Assembly (NCBI GenBank): GCA_021613535.1
Contig: CP075495.1
Span: 14,198,001 to 14,262,000 of the forward strand
Length of the DNA stretch: 64,000 bases
Direction: 5' to 3'
Origin: Adineta vaga
Taxonomy: Eukaryota > Rotifera
Below the pieces are notes generated by a model, which did not search any database, was not told the DNA's origin, and saw only the letters and a program-made list of their open reading frames with translations. Position 1 is the first letter of the stretch; every line of letters starts with the position of its first letter. Shown here one piece after another: positions 60,742-64,000 of the stretch. A program made the translations under genes and the position numbers.

Positions 60742-63700
60742 AGGATTATTTGTTGTCGTTGTCGTCGTTATTATTGTCGCTGTCGAGGATTTCGAATGAT
60801 TAGTTAATGCTAAAATAAAAACAATGTTGTTTTTTTTAAATCTTCAAACTTTTGCTCGTTTTTTTTCTTCTTTCAGTTTAATACAAACAATGAATACGCA
60901 CACACACGTTAACGTATACTCACGAGCGCACTATTACTTCTATTCATTCAATATGTGTATGTGTATGTGTCTCGCATTTTGCGACTTCACTCAGTATGTG
61001 TGCGACTGCGCTTGCCCGTTCGGCAAAAAAAGAAAATAGAAGAAGCATCCTTTTTCTTTCTCTCGCTTTTTTTCTTCTCTTCCCCTTCATCGTCATAAAT
61101 CGATGTAGGAAGAGAAGGAAAAAGAAAACAGAACGAATCTATCACCCTTCGTCTTCTCTTAACTACTCCCCCTTTCTTGCCGTTCTCTTTTCTTCAGCAC
61201 CCACGCATACAAACACAAGTTGCATACCATTCGGATGATTCTTCATCTTTACGCAATAACAATAACTTGACACATAAAGATAAAAAAAGGTTTTTTTTTC
61301 TATTTCTTTTATAATACGATAGGCGTACAGGGTCAAATCAAATGAAAATGATATGATGATGATGATGATAATAGATAACTGACAGTTTATTTCATCGGCC
61401 ACATCGATTATCCTTTTCTTTTTGTTCTTTCTGAACAGTTAGATATATCGATGATTCAAGGCATCTATTCACAATAGAATAGACACTTCTTTATATCTGT
61501 CTAGTCGTCTCGACAGTCAGTTAAGTTCTTTATTTAAATCTAAATTTATCTTTTTCTCTGAATTTAACCGTTCTCAGTTACCCTCGAATGATGAACGAAT
61601 CTACATACATACATATATATATGTATATATAAGAACTGAAGTATCAACAAATATAATAAAAGAAAATTCAAAGGTTAAAGAATGTATAAAAAAAAGAGCA
61701 ATAGAAAGTTCTTATTTTTCGTATTACCAATCAGATTTCTTGCTCCTGACTCATGATATATTCACTATTTGATTTCATCAAAAAGAAAAGGTTATTTGAT
61801 TCTGAAAGTTGATATATACGATAGATACAGAAGAGAAAAAAAGCTATTCAAACTTTGCCTTTTTTTACCTTTACTTTTTGTATAAAAATTTCGTTTGAAT
61901 TATTGAGGTTGTTATCTGACCGTTTTGAACGTGTCTAGAGCAAGATGAAGAAGAAGAAGAAAACGAAGATGAATCGATTCTTTTCTTTTCAATGTCTCTC
62001 ACGTTCTAAAATAAAATGAAATAGATGCTCATATTCGCTCGTCCTCACCACACCGTGTCTGTACATATATGTGTGAGCGCGCGCGCGCTCGCGCATCGAG
62101 AGAGAGAGAGAGAAAAAAAGAAGCGAGATCGTGAGAAAATGCTTGCTCGCACGCTTGGCGCATCAACAGCGAACAAGAAGAATAAGTCAAGGTAGATCAA
62201 TATCTCTTCTGGCACAGATCCAGATACATGACCAATTCATTCCAGATTGCTTGTCCTATATAAGTTATATAGAATGGTGTCAATATTGATACTACGCATT
62301 CATGGACAGATTTTTCATCGATGTATTTATTATCTTCTTTCATAGAAGAATAATCATACTGGTTCTCAAGTATCATTATGAGTATTATGAAGAGGAAGAG
62401 GAGGAAGAAGAAAATATTACGTTTGGACATATTCACGTGATTTGATTTCATTCCTATCCAAAAACTAGAATTGACTGTTCTGTCCATGAAAAAGTATAGT
62501 TATTATATTAAGACACAACTCAAACAATCTAGTCTTATAATGCTTACTATGAAAATTATTCTTGTCGATTACTATCTTGTTACTATTAATCATCATTGTA
62601 AGAGTAACAATTTGTTTGGCTATATGTATAGAATGAATGAATGAATAAATAAATAATAAGAAAGATGGCTGGAAATGAGCCAAAGAACACAGAAATAGAA
62701 ATAAATGAACTTTGTCTACTTCTTCTTCTTCTTCTTCTTTCTCTTCTTCTTCGTCTATATCTCAATATGTATTGACTTGGCAATATGCCAAGTAGACACA
62801 TAGATCAATAATGAAATAGCTAACGAGAAAGCAACACGATATGAATGAATGAATGAAATTATAGTACGATAGAAAGGATGTAGGCTGATGATGAATAATG
62901 TATGAATGTATTCTTTAACGACGACAATGATGATGATGATAATAATAGTTGTACGAACTCGAAGAAAGAAAAATAAGTAAATATAATTATAAAAGTATTG
63001 ACAAGTAAAATGGTTCTATGAAGAGTATTGATATTTATTAATGAGAATAGATATAGTATACGTATTAGTAAGAGTATCTTTTAAGAAGATTTTAACACTC
63101 GAAAGAAAAGAAAAAGGAACACGTGAAATCAGTGTCAATATTAATTTTCGATGAAACTGTTGTTCATGAGTTATTCCTAAATCAACGAGAACTTCTTTCA
63201 TCACTTACTTTAAGCCATTTCATTCACTCAATCTTGAGATGCCTTGAAGCATTCTTTTTACTTTATACGTACTGTTCACTGCATATATAACATCGATGTT
63301 CTATAAGCGGCACTTTGCCTTTTTTCATTATTTCAACGGTGAGCATATGAAAATAGAATATGTCTTCTAGCGTTTAATGCTTGTGTCTCTTTCTGTATAA
63401 ACCTGTGTATATGTGTGACGATTAATCTTATCATCATATAGTGCATATCAATATGATTTACTATTCTATAAATGTCTGTAATGATCAATTAATATTCATT
63501 AAGTATAATATTGACATAATCGAAAGTAACGACTATGTTTAGTTTACAAAAGTTTTTTTCAATTAAAAGTCACAACATTTCTGTAGACACACAGACACAC
63601 ATATAAGGATGCAGAACTGATTTAAAAAACAACATCTTGACCTTTTTTTCTGGGAAGATTCGTATAAGTAGTTGAATGATGATGATACTTAAGAACATAA

Positions 63701-64000
63701 ACAAATCGAAAGATTTCTATTCACCGTTGTCTGAAGTAGACGAAAAAAGAACCTTCATTCGAAAAAATGCAAACAATATTCTACTCGCTGCACTTTTATT
63801 CAAGTGTTAACATTTCTACAAATACGTTGAATAGATGTGAAAAAGTTGTTTCTATGATTTCATAAGCTGTGTACTTGAATGAGACGAAGAAAGAATAGTA
63901 GTGAAGTTGGTGATAGTAGTAATAATGAATTGAAACGAACGAAAAGACATGAAGCTATAGGATACCATCATTCGAACGAAACTATCGAGCTTCAATTTGA
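60742..64000. other. 3.2-kb stretch without recognised genes
   Basis: Begins with the 5' region of the DEPTOR-like gene. It contains simple sequence: TA near 61612-61630, a CG-alternating tract at 62077-62094 followed by (GA)n, and purine-rich TTC/GAA tracts at 62720-62750. A 19-bp perfect inverted repeat lies at 62775-62793. A 96-codon minus-strand ORF at 62197-62487 has one hydrophobic segment (NIFFFLLFLFIILIMILE), but no exon partner or motif. No supported gene. Confidence 0.5.
62077..62094. repeat. Alternating GC tract
   Basis: A run of alternating G and C with a single T interruption inside AT-rich DNA, immediately followed by a (GA)n run at about 62099-62115. Alternating purine-pyrimidine sequence of this kind can adopt Z-DNA. 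Confidence 0.85.

Noticed and set aside
62197-62487. 96-codon minus-strand ORF with one hydrophobic segment
   Set aside because: Could be a small membrane protein, but nothing beyond the hydrophobic run supports it.
1-64000. Intact transposons, telomeric repeats, CRISPR arrays or viral genes
   Set aside because: No transposase, reverse transcriptase, integrase, terminal repeats or repeat-spacer pattern was found on either strand.

Overview
The window is nuclear DNA of a small-genome animal. It is AT-rich, its genes are dense, and most introns are only about 45-65 nt. Exon-intron structures were rebuilt by joining reading frames across GT-AG junctions with matching phase. Seventeen multi- or single-exon protein models close this way (one of them truncated by the window edge), one more (VIRMA) closes apart from a single-base frameshift, and there is one tRNA and one pseudogene. 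The protein set (muscle myosin, VIRMA, ZSWIM2, DEPTOR, Staufen) is metazoan. Many start codons sit a few bases behind an unpaired T-rich AG acceptor, as expected for spliced-leader trans-splicing, and one secreted protein looks bacterial-like. Together with the intron size this suggests a bdelloid rotifer or a related lophotrochozoan. That assignment is an inference.

Layout. 1-4.5 kb (minus): 5' part of SPRTN, a secreted PAN/LamG protein, and a decayed secreted-protein pseudogene. 6.3-9.8 kb (minus): a 978-residue, 13-finger C2H2 protein. 9.8-13.8 kb: gene-poor, with a diverged direct repeat pair and a coding remnant. 13.8-17.2 kb (minus): NXF1. 17.7-18.6 kb (plus): an RNF4-like RING protein with SUMO-interaction motifs. 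20.4-29.0 kb (plus): a complete 31-exon muscle myosin II heavy chain. 29.4 kb (minus): tRNA-Thr(UGU). 30.5-38.4 kb (plus): a 38-exon VIRMA/Virilizer gene with one frameshift near its 3' end. 38.8-39.3 kb (plus): small secreted protein. 39.5-42.0 kb (minus): ZSWIM2. 43.7-44.2 kb (plus): disordered protein. 46.7-48.9 kb (minus): CCDC50-like and CTDNEP1. 49.9-57.0 kb (plus): Rho-family GTPase, N-myristoylated RanBP2-finger protein, Staufen, SNRNP48, SAR1. 57.8-60.7 kb (minus): DEPTOR-like DEP-DEP-PDZ protein. 60.7-64 kb: no gene recognised.

The genes do not form an operon or a single pathway. RNA biology is well represented: VIRMA (m6A writer), NXF1 (mRNA export), Staufen (mRNA localisation) and SNRNP48 (minor spliceosome). 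A second theme is ubiquitin/SUMO signalling: RNF4-like, ZSWIM2, the CCDC50-like MIU protein and SPRTN. I found no intact transposon, no CRISPR array and no viral gene. The most informative anomalies are the long NXF1 intron next to a 37-nt exon, the VIRMA frameshift, the recurrent acceptor sites at gene starts, a 7-nt myosin microexon, and a Rho GTPase with an altered switch II.
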